This document shows, one piece after another, positions 35,727 through 47,700 of a DNA stretch of 64,000 nucleotides. Where the stretch lies: positions 2,909,001-2,973,000 of the forward strand of contig CALNXK010000013.1 in assembly GCA_942486035.1 (NCBI GenBank). The letters run 5' to 3'. The position numbers and the translations under genes were made by a program. Below the pieces are notes generated by a model. That model was given only the letters and a program-made list of their open reading frames with translations. It had not been told where the DNA came from and ran no database searches. How positions within the stretch are numbered: the first letter of the stretch is position 1; every line of letters begins with the position of its first letter. This stretch comes from Porites lobata (Eukaryota; Cnidaria; Anthozoa; Scleractinia; Poritidae).

Positions 35727-38700
35727 CTTCAAGAAGAAGAAAAAATTTGTAGATGAATAAACCAAAAAACCTGAGCACTTAAAACTTTTGCTTATAAGGG
35801 AAAAGGCGTTTAAGAAAAGAAAAAAAAACAAAAACAAAAAAAGCACACACACACACACACACACAAACAAACAGAATAACGAGTGAAAATAGGTCTGTGA
35901 GTCGACCGCGAGAAATAGTATTCCACCGGAATCAATTTTTTCACGGAAACAGCTGGTCTCCGTCAAAAAGTCCTCTTCACACTCTAGGAGTTAAGAAAAT
36001 CCTTTTGCATCTTTACAGTAGGAAATGGAGGTTGAGGCTTCTTTCTATATCAGTGTCAAGTGAATGGCGGCCCGCTACCTCCCGTTTTTTATTTTGTGTT
36101 CCTTTAGCCAAGGATAGTCATATAGTAATCGGTATAATCAAAAGATAATTTTCTCGTCATATTCGTTATTATTAAAGATAAATGGTGATAAACATACCTG
36201 GTTAGCTGTTTTGACTATCTTAGGCGAGTATCTGTTCCTAGACTTCGCTATTGCCACAATCTTCTTTAGTCCTCCAACACTGCGCACGTGTCTGAAGAGA
36301 AGTAAAAACAGAATTATATCGACTGTTTTTACAATACAGACACTGCACGCTGGCACTCAGGCTCCGCTGTGGTACTGCTATAAAATAGGCCATTTTGAGG
36401 TTGCGTCAAACTGCATTATGGGACTGTTTTGGAACACACCATCACATTTTTCATTGGCTATTACGAAGTTGCGCAAGAGCTGGCCCAAAAACAATCCCAT
36501 AGTGCAAGTCGACCCAGTCAAAATGGCCGGTAGGCCTGGTTGCCGGCGCGTTTCCTTGACTTTGTGCCCTATCTTATTTTGTACAGACGCGGGACAGAAT
36601 GCGTTATAAAACACCATGGACTGCCTTCAATATAACTTCCGGTTTACACACTTCCTTTAAAATTATGCCCTTTCTGTCGATTGAGACACTCAAAAACTTA
36701 CTTACAGATCTACATCTTAATGGTATATCCTAAGTAAACCTCAGCTTTCAAAAAGTTCTCTCGTTTGCTTGTAGGCTAAGTACGGCGCCCATTTCAAAGT
36801 TTATTGTTTGTAGTACATGTAGCAGTTGTAGTTGTTTTTGGTTTTTTTTTGGCGCGTTTTTCCTCAGCATTATAAAAGCAGGCTATTTGTATATGTTGGT
36901 GTCTTACTTTGAATTTGGGATGCTCTTGTTGACCACCTGATGAACAGCACATAGTATTGCGCCGACTGTGTTCTCTTCAACTCTGTCATTGGGTGCTTCA
37001 GGATCAGGGAGACGGTGAATAAGATCCTTTGTAGCGTATTTACCTACAGGCACCAAAAGTGGCAACTTGAAAAAAAAACTAAAAACATGTACTGTTTACA
37101 AGTGTAAATACTTGGGTTTTTAAGGGGCTGTGTCACGACTGTCTAGTTCATTTTTGTCAATATTGCCAATTACGCTTCCTTATACAGTATGGAACTTGAC
37201 GTTAACGAAGAAAGTACTTGTAAAAAAAAACCCACACACACTGCACAGCTTCTTGTCCGACAATGAAAGCATCATATCAAACCTTACAAACAACAAAAAT
37301 GAACCCTTACACATTGTTAAAAACTGTTAGGCTAGCAAGTTTTCAAAAACCCACAATTGCAATCCGTTAAAGGTTAGTTAAAAAAAGCTTAAAGGCATGT
37401 TTATAGTGGAAACAACAAAAGGCACTCCACTCAAATGAAACCCTTCAAATACAACATAACAGGTTAAAAAACTGTTAGAAGGCAACCAGTTGGCTATTTA
37501 CAAGCGTGGCCGAGAATTTGAACTCGGGACGAAAACCCAGCAATTGAGCAATTGCGAGTCCGTTTTTATCTTCTTCAAGTTTGTCCATCGGTACCTCCCT
37601 TTGTACTTGCTAGGTTATTTATATCTTCTTTTCATGTTTTGAGGGATTATTTTTTTTGCTTCACTCAATTTGGTGGCAGTTCCTACTGTTAGTTATATTT
37701 TAAAATATAATTCGAGACAAAGCTCCGTAGAAGCTTGATTTACGGCTATTTCGAGAAAGGTTGTCGGGAAAAGTGCACGCGACAATCCCGAAAGGTATTG
37801 TGGGCGGTTTTGAGTTCACTGTTCTTCAAAGAAATTTGAAAGAATGGCACTAGAGGCCATGGACGTATGTTTGCGAATGCTAAAGGAAAGCAACAATAGA
37901 AGATTCGAGAGCTACAGTGTCAGGAACAGCGTGTTGATCATATCCCATATTACCGGGATTGTCGCGTGCACATTTTTTCCGACAAATTTTCTCGAAGTAG
38001 CTGTATACGGAATGTTCCATGTTTGACATTCTCCCGCGGACTTTGAAGGCGAAAGTCTCCTGGTGTCAGCCGCTGCTTAAAATATCTGACGGGTAAGGCC
38101 TATATCCCTAGGCAGACCGAAGACAGGACAGGGGACCACTTCGTGACATTAGCCTTAATACACGTTGCAGCAGATGCTCATACAAACCTATTAGGTCTTT
38201 GTTCCTTGGATCAATTGCAAGATTTCTAAGAGCGGTCGCAACAGCCCTTACTACAGGATCAAAGTTCATCCGTAAAAGTTCCACTAAAATGGGAAGACCT
38301 TTCTCTTTCCGCACAGCGGAACGCGCCACCATGGACCACTGCAAAACGAAAACATAAGCAAATCAACGCGTTTAGATTGCATCAGAATATCAGGAAAGCG
38401 TGAAACAGTTACAAACGAGTGGGGTAGTCTTGCTATAAGCACTTGCAATGGCAGGCGAGTAAGCTGTCGTGTTTGGGGTTCGCTTTCAAGTTACGAGTTG
38501 TCGGGTTTCCCCGCTGGCTTCTTTTTTCATTGCCCTTCGTCCCTTCCCGTCTGTTCGCGGTTACTCGTCAGCTCTCCCCAGCTCCATCCTCCACCAGATA
38601 TCCTGTTAGTTCGTACACTATTATAATCTCGAGCGGTGCGGGCTGATGCAACATTGTTATTATAAAGAGTAGAACGATCTTGAACTTGAAGCACTGTTCA

Positions 38701-41700
38701 TAATGTCTTCAACCCGAACGTAGCTCTTTAACCTAAGTGTGCCGTTTCTGAGCAAAAGGAGCCTGGTATTTGGCGTGAAACACCCGCTGCATGCCTTTTT
38801 CCTTTCTCCCTTTCCACAGATGCAATGGTCCGGAAAGAGGAAGTTACATAGTCTTCAAAACAAGCATTATTTTGGTCGTCACGCAACACACCTATTCCAG
38901 GGAAACCCTTACGTTAGGGCGCAAACAGAAGCGAGAAAGAGAGAGTACAAAGACGAAGAGAGGGAAAAACTTCCATCAAGTAAAATTCGTCTTACCCGCC
39001 ATCCACAAGCCGTTAAATTGTGCACAGCGCCAGTCGAGCCTTCTAACGTCTCAGGATTTGACGATTCTGCCATTATAGATAAATATGACTTGACGATCTC
39101 CGGTTGCCATAATAACTCGACTCCTTCGACCGGGTCTCTTCTAATTTGAGGCTGTTCCGATTCTTTGATTGTTCCCTTCTTTTTCTTCTTTGATGCAACT
39201 CCGCAGCCTGCCATACAACCCGGATCAGGTTTCTCGGGTTCCTTGCGGCTTGGTTCAATCATGGGAGCGTCCTTATATTTTTCTCTGTCAACTTCGTTTT
39301 CCAGACGATATGACAAATTGCGAAGAATACAGACGGAATTCTCTACAGACTGAAACAGCAATAAAGATAAATAACCTTGACTCTCCACTGATAACAGTGA
39401 TCGAAATTAAATTTTCCCTCATTTCACTTTGTACACTACGAGGAACAAAAATTTCCCATGTGAAAGTACTGCCAAAGAGGTTTAATTTCAATAATCGCAC
39501 CATAGGTTATTTTAGTTACAATTTTTGACTTTTTTTTCAGGCTTTCTTTTCGCAATTGCAAATGTTGCGTCTATAACTGCCATGATCTTCTTTCATATTA
39601 TAGATCTTTTTCACCCTCGTAGTCAGCAGCTATGCAAATTTCTTCGAGAAAAAGAAGGTTTTTACATTCGAAAAGAATTCAATCCCCACATGATTTATTC
39701 TGTAGACCAACATGGCCGCTGTTTAATTGTTTTGTACACCAATATGGCCGCCGTGACGTTATATGAAGGCGGGCCCTAAATTTTACAATCGAATAAATCG
39801 GTAAACTGACAAACGTCACACTTTCTCAAACGTTTTCAAGTTTACCGAAATGCCACCCGTTTGAATCTTCTTCCGTTTTCCCCAACAGAGTTCGTTATTT
39901 TTGTTGTTGTTTTTAGAAGCAATTATTTTGATACTGATTTCCAGTCAATTCGGTGAGAAAGTGCTCAAGTGACTGAGCGTCACCTAGCGTATTAGCGTAC
40001 TAGAGAACAATATTTACTTCCTGTTTCGTTACCTTATTATCAATATCAGTTTTTCCAATAGGCGCCTTAATGATCCACACAAAGGAGTCCACCAGTCCAT
40101 AACAGTCCCTCATAACTCGTCTTGCCTCAGGCCCTGCTGAGGACACATTTCTAAGAACACCGCTGGCATTACGGAAGACGGTCGACCATTTAATCGACGG
40201 GATCGGCGCGTTACTCTGGGCAGCGGTTTTGGTCCAACCAGAATACGGTATAATTATTATAGTTACTAGGACAATCAGACATATTTCGATGATACGAAGC
40301 TTTAGATCCTGTTGGAGGAAAGCAAAAAAAAAAAGCTTAATACGCGTGGTGTTAACAGTTTATGCCACGAGAGAAGAGCGCACACTATCAACGTATTAAA
40401 CAAAGATGGAAATTATTGACTAACTTCACTATCTTTCCCTTGCACAATCATCAGTCATCTTGAGCAATTGACATTTTTTTTTCATTTTAACACAGAATGT
40501 AGTTGCCAATCAGTTAAACTCTATTTCAATATTTTTTCCTCGACAATACTGAAAAGATATCTTTGGCGTCTGCAAAGCGTAGGAGGTGCTACAATTACAA
40601 CTTAGAAAAACTTACTTCACACGATGAAAGGTTCCATAAAACTCCTAACAGTACTTCTTTCACCTGGAACAAATTTAAAAATTCTGTGAACGACCTTTGA
40701 TCATTAAACGGTGATACTCGTCTAGCATGCATATTTTCTACACTACTCTCCAACCATTTCCAAGCGAACAGAAAAGGTGGATGTGTTTACAATCGCGACC
40801 TTTATTTCTTGGTGGTCATTACCTTTAATCTCACGCCCTTTTTGTACCCTTATAAGCAGTGTTGTTATATAGCAGGAAATTTTTCCCAATAACGCACGCT
40901 CTCATTGGTTACTTCTTAACCACATGACATCTAACAAGGAAACTGTTTGAAACAATGAAATCTCTGAGCGGGCAACGTTGCAAAATCCATGACGTCAGAG
41001 GCTCCGTTCACTGTTACCTTAACCGAAGACCGCCGTTACAATACAGCGAGGTTGAATGAATTTCCAGCTTCAAAATTTGCAGTTATGTAACAAATCACAA
41101 TTTAGAGCAACTGGATAATTATGTATATATGCAACTGCAGCAAAGTTGTTATCAAGCCATGGAGGTGAAAGAACCAGCTGTCAAGAAGAGCTCTCGTGTT
41201 AAAAAACCGGAAAATCAGAAGGCTGAGAAGAGGATGCCAGGAAAACATTACGATATTTAATCTCACAGCGTTTGTTATGTTTAAAAGTTTCCTCACAACG
41301 AAATCAGTTGATTTCATACAAGTATTCAAGCGGATGCGTGGAGGATAGATCCCCTCGAATCTTTGGTTTCCTTTGTTTCCCTCGAGACAAGTCGTTAAGT
41401 CTTTATTGGGTGACAAGAGTTGAAAAATCCATTTCTTACATGGCACATGGGGGATAAGTAATCTGATGTAAATTATTATCGTAAAAAGGCCTTTTAGTTT
41501 CGAGAAAAGTACAAATTAAATAACATTATCCGTGGCCTAACTTTCAACCCTAAATTTGCTAACATCAACTCTCCTTGCGTTCGCAGAAAAAGCCGCAGGG
41601 AGAAATTTGGACTGGACAATTTTTCGCACAAATAAACGGCTTTTGGTGGAAACAATCTATATCAGGTTTCTTCTCTACCTAAAAGCTATCCGTGGAAAAG

Positions 41701-44700
41701 AAATGAAAGAAATCGATTTTTTAACACCTGCCTCGAAATCAAGATTTTGCCGCTCGATTTTTTCCAGACTATCTCTCTTAAATCTCTTAATGAACATCTC
41801 TTTTCTCCTCTCAAGAGACAAAATATACATTTGTCTGTCACTAACTTCATTGATGGCACACAAAAAAAGAAGTTAAACTATACACAGGAGGGTCAGTTTA
41901 ACTGCTTACCTCGTCTTTTCTTGTTCTTTTTAACAATCGAATTAAAGCTTCAATGCCGTAACAATGAGCAATAGCCAGCTGAGGGAGAACAGATACAAAT
42001 ATAGAGTTGTGAGAATAAAAGGCTTAATACGAACCTTTTGAATCTCTTTACGTAACATTGCCCAATTGATAGAACCGGGTAGACGACGAGCATTCACTTT
42101 TTTTTCTTAGTCCATCGACCGAAACGCGCGAGACACGAAAATTACCAGGAAGTGACTTAAGGAGCGAGACCTCGCAATCCCCCAACCAAATTTGACGAAA
42201 GAGAGAAACTTTCCGCGTCTAAAACCAGGGGGTCGTTTTTTTTAAATCTCGATAACGTGAGAAAACAATTTCACCAATGTTTAGTTTAAAAGCCAAGTAA
42301 TCAAAGACATGCAGGCGTATATGCATTGCAGTAATGGATTAATTAAATAATTATGGATTTTCTTATATAATGTTGCGCTGTATCCGAAAGTAGAAGGGAC
42401 TTTCGAAAAGTTTCCCTAAGTTTGAAGTTTTGCTTTCCCAACGACGCAACACTACAGTTTCCTACAAAACGAATCCCCTTCGAATATAGCCGGTCTCGTG
42501 TTGAAAATATAAAAAACACGACTACGCCAGTGTCACATGGAGCGTAGAAAACGACCTAGTCTGCCATCGATCTCATACTGGTTAAACTCTGTGTATTTGT
42601 GATTTTCACTCCTGCTAAGGGCAACTTGTTAAGTGAGAAAGTTAACAAAGAAAATACGGTACTTTTCTAAACAAAGCCGCTTTTGTAGCTCGAACATTCT
42701 ATCAACACGGCGTTGAAAAGAGGATAATTACCTTGTTTTCGTCTCTTGATTTACTGTAGGATAAATTTAGTAAACAAGCCGCGGCAGATCGATGAATTTC
42801 TTCTAATTCGTGGTCAAGGAGACGTACTAAAACTGGGATGCCACCAAGCTCACTGTTATAAACAAACAACAATAACATAAACAAAGGGCACTTGTTACTA
42901 CCATAGCCTCCGTAGAAGGCCCATGAAAAATTTAGGGCGCAAACAAGAACAGCCCGCGAGATAAGAGGAGACGCGTGTCATCCTCTTCTAGCGCTCGTAT
43001 CGTTTAACTCGCGCCCGATAGCGCCTACCCGGCAGGTCGTAACGCTAGTTACCCTGAGATGCTTCCAAAGTAAACTTACAACACAACTGGACTCTGAGGG
43101 GTGATGACTGCATAAAACTTTCAACTAAGCGGCGCTTGTAATCGCTTGGCATTGCTGAACTACCACACTTACCGAGTAAAATATCTTCCCTGGGCCGACT
43201 AAACTCACGCGCGGGACAACCCTCGGGACTGCAAGAAATCTCTTAGCCAATTACAAGCTGTCAGGCGAACGTTGCGGGCTACAATTTGTCTTTTGTGAAT
43301 TTTACAATGGAAAATTTTGTTGCCTGACGAACTTACCGTACTTTAACCTTGACTTGCTCATCACTGTACGAGAGATGCTGGAGGTAGTTAGCGGCATTTA
43401 CGATCAGTGTGGTATCATCAGTCTGTAAGTATTCTATCAAGTCTTGTAAGTCAGGCTCGTGTGCATAAGTCTTCCTCTCTATAAACAATAACAATTTGTT
43501 GCAGTTACAAGTGTAAATCCTTTGAGCGTGGACGTTTGATACTGGAGAAAGACATTAGAGCACCAGACTACACAATTCGCTATGTTCTTGTCATCCTGTT
43601 TGGGCGTTCACACACAATAAAGCTAACCTGCATACAGATCCCTCTCTGTTTTTCCATCGTCTTCATAATCAGCCAGCCAGCGGTTACAAGGGAAAATCCA
43701 GCACTCGTCATGTATGAGGATCACGATCTCCTCGAGGTACCATCCTGTTCCCAGGCCTCTTCCGTCATGACCGATTCGAACCTTCTCCAGCTACATAGGG
43801 GAGCAAAAGCGACGCAATATTTAGCAAGACAATTAAAGAGGCAAAACTCCAGAAAGCAGACTAGAATCTAATGGAGTATATCACATTTTTCTTTCAAGTT
43901 AATACGACAAAATCGATGGCGTGACCAACAGGACACTCCAACATATTTTGGTCGAGTAAACATCTTAAAATACGATCTGACGACTACAGATGGGAGGCAC
44001 TTTGAGACTGGAATGAGACACAATATGTAGTTTCCTCCGCTTTCACAGGCTCATGAAAACACGAAGTCGAAGGTTTTTAGTTACTATGGAAGGATGAGAA
44101 CGGAACCACCAAGAAGGGAGACAAATAAGAATATATTTTTACAAACGGCGTGCCCAACAGTGGCCGGTCGTCTTCAGTTCGTAGTTGCCGTATCTTCAAC
44201 TCCTAAGTGATAACAAGACGTGCAATTCACTAGAGACAACAATAACTTACATTTCCTACATCCACAGTTTGCAAGATAATCTTGGTATTTGCTCCACGCT
44301 GAAACCTGTCTTTGGTGTCACAAATCTGTTTTAATTCAATGACACCAGTGTCGCCTTTATCGCCGAATATTTGAAGATAAATATTTGATTCTGTTCCTGC
44401 GTTCTTTACATTTCCTGTCTTCACCCTCACATTGTAATCAGAAACTGCAAAAAAAAGGAAAATGGTGGAGAGATAAATATATGATTCAGCTGGAGTATAG
44501 ACATCATTCACGTCCTCCCATTTGATATTGCTTTACGTGATTTTACGATTCACTGAAAATGTCTGAAGTGTTTTTATGAGGACAGAGAAGGCAGCCTGTA
44601 TTTCCATTCCCGTGTAGGACCATTTTAGTGTTCCAAAACAATGAAACGGCGGCCATGTTGGTATTCCAAACAAATTCTGTAGGAGTTGAACCCTTTTCTT

Positions 44701-47700
44701 ATGGAAACGCTTTCTTATGTTCCAATAAATTTGCATAGCCGCTGGCAACGTGACTGAAAACCCTCTATACATAAAACCAGCTAGACTGCAAGGTGTATTG
44801 GTTATGTGAAAGGTTGGCTGTTACGGTGCTCAGACCAATTTTCAGATGCAGGAAGGCTGTTTCTTATAGGGCTTTTCATATACATATGTAACGTTGACTG
44901 TTTGCAGTCCGCCTTCTCTCTTAAAATCCGTCAAGTTCTCATCTCAGCCAGCGCGATTGCTGACAACGACGTTACAACATGGGTTACGCGTGGAGAAATT
45001 TTTCAAAGAAAAATAAGAGTGCTCGCAATCTACACATTTGGTGCACTCGCCAGCTGATTATTTGACTTTGTAAATCAGTAACGTTCTTACCTGGCTGTTT
45101 CGGATAAAGTTCTTTGTCTGCAGATCCCGCGCCATGTTCCTCCGCTACCCAAGCATGACACGGAAAGATGAGATGCTCTCCACGGACAGCGCTGTTTAGT
45201 ATCACTTCCTCAACGTACCAGTCAGCAGCAGGACCACGCCCATCATGGCCGACGCGAAGCTTCTCAATCTGCAAATAAATCCAGTTTAACGAATTGAAAA
45301 CGCGCGGACGAGGAGTTTAAAATAATAAAACTATTCTTTACAATTTAATGGAGCGACCCCCCAAGATAAGCACGAACTAACTACGGCTCCGTGCAGTTCT
45401 GTCAAAAGGAAGAATTAAAGTAAGGAAAATAAATTGTTGTTGCTGATGCAGTTGTTGGACCTAAAATACACCGTTTCTGTATACCCTTTAAAGTTAGATT
45501 ACTCGTACCCGTAGCCGTGATTAATACGGGGAGGTTGCTTCTTACCTACCTTGCGAGCAGGTTTCTCGTTTGCATGGCTTTTGGCGTTTGGTAAGTCGTT
45601 CGCGCCGCTTGTCCGTCGCATAGTTGGTTTGTTTAGGCCCGCGCAGGGTACTTCTTACCCCGAATGCTACAAACACTTCGCCCTAAAGGGGCTTTTTGAT
45701 GTTTTCCTAGCTTCAAAAGAGGAAAATATAGCTTTTTCTCCCCCATCCCCTCCATAAAATGTTGTGCCGATGTTCGAGCTACCTTTACCTCTGAAGTTAT
45801 GCTATTTAAGTACAATGTCTCAACAATTTTGTCGCCGACTGTAGCTTACCGTAGAACGATGATACCCTATCACAACTAGGAAATCATGGTTCCCTTTCAT
45901 ATTAACTAAGTAACAAACATTCTTGCCTGTCCGTGTAGACAAAAACGGTGTATCTTGAAGCCCATTTTAACTTTCTCATACCCTGGCCTTCTAAGTCTCC
46001 CGACAACAATGGTCGCGTTTCATGTGTGTAAAGACTACCTAGCATTTATATATCAAGTAACTTAATTCTTACGCAATTTCGCAAAAAACGTCTCCCTTGC
46101 CTGACGCCGCTCACATAACTTCTCTCTCCTTTATTTCGCCAAATGATAATTAATTTAGTTTTTCGCAGTTGCACAGCACTTATCAAACAAAACAAACTGA
46201 TATCAAAACTGACCTTTCCAACATCACCAGCTTCTAAAGTGAAATAATCAGTCTGACCACGTTCAAACAAGTTCTCCACCATTCCTGATTTCTTGAGCTG
46301 CACATGTCCCGTGTCGCCTTTATCACCGTAGACTTGAACCCAAACGTTTGCATCTGTACCTGCGCTTCTTTCATCTCCTGTCTTGATGGCCAAGTGATAG
46401 AGACCTACACCAGGAGCCGATTGCAAAAGATTAAAACTACCAATTCCAACAACCCTACCAAATACAGTTAGTTGTTCCGTACCCTTGGGGAACTCCATTA
46501 CTTGGCCCAAACGGCTATGTGCCGCTGAACAGGGTATGGTTTTCAGGGCCCTGGATCTTAACCATGGAATACAATTTCACTATTAAGGGTCTTCAACGGG
46601 TGTCTTTTTGGACCGAAAGCCTTCAAAAGAGTGTGAAAGTTGGCGATAAGTGGTGTACATGTGTAGTACCGAGAATTTTTTTCCTAAAAAAAACACATTA
46701 AATGACAGTAGCCCAAAAAATGGCTGAACAAAATGTATCAGGGTCATGAAATAAGTTTTTAAACAGGATATCGAAATGAGCAGTTTTTGTCGTGAAGAGG
46801 GTCAGAGTTTGAAGCCGGCCTCGGCGGCACATCTCTACCTAAACTTGCATTGAGTGCCCCTCCCCACTCCCCCTGCGCGGTTGCCGTACCCTGTTACTGC
46901 TACACTTCTCAAAAGGCTTTATATCTGGGTACTGATCGACTAGAAATTGGAAGCTAATCAACCGACACTGAGTACGAAATGACAGAATTACAAGTACCAT
47001 GCGTGGGGATGATGAGTTACATTCAGGCTTCTTTAGACATGACCTTACGAAACTGAAACAACACTACGAGGAATACAAATGTCATTTGTATGCTTTCGTT
47101 TGTAAGCTACAATGGCAAACCGTTCTAAGCCAAAAGTCCCATCACAAAAAGACTTTTTGTTATCAGTGATTGACGTCAGTTCGACAACAGCTGAGGTGAC
47201 GTTAATGAGAATAGACTATCGTCATTTGATGATATCACACTAGTACTCACAAGGTCTTGAGGTAAAGTCCCGCACAATTCTGCCGTCACCTCTCTCAGAA
47301 GCCAACCAACAATGCGAAGGGAACACAGTGTGGTCACCGCGTGACGGTACATCAACCGTTACTTCCTCTAAGTACCAGCCTGAGTTGGTGTGACGACTGT
47401 CGTGACTTACGCTTATCTTTTCAATCTGAAATAAACGGAAAACGAGTGGCGTGTCACAATGAACATACAGGAGAACTGGTTGTGGTTTGCACTTTCAGCT
47501 GAGGGGATGCTCCTTTCGAGGTTTTCAACTGAGCGTAGCTACAGTTTGTACCTTGGTATTGCACTGCTAAGCTTTGAGTGTGCAAAGCTTTAAGCTGAAA
47601 AATCTCGCGCTAATTTTTTTATCCAAAATCAATAGACTCACTCAGGAGATTCCCCATGCTTGGCGTCCGCGTCATCTGTGATTGGCTCATTTGATTGTTT

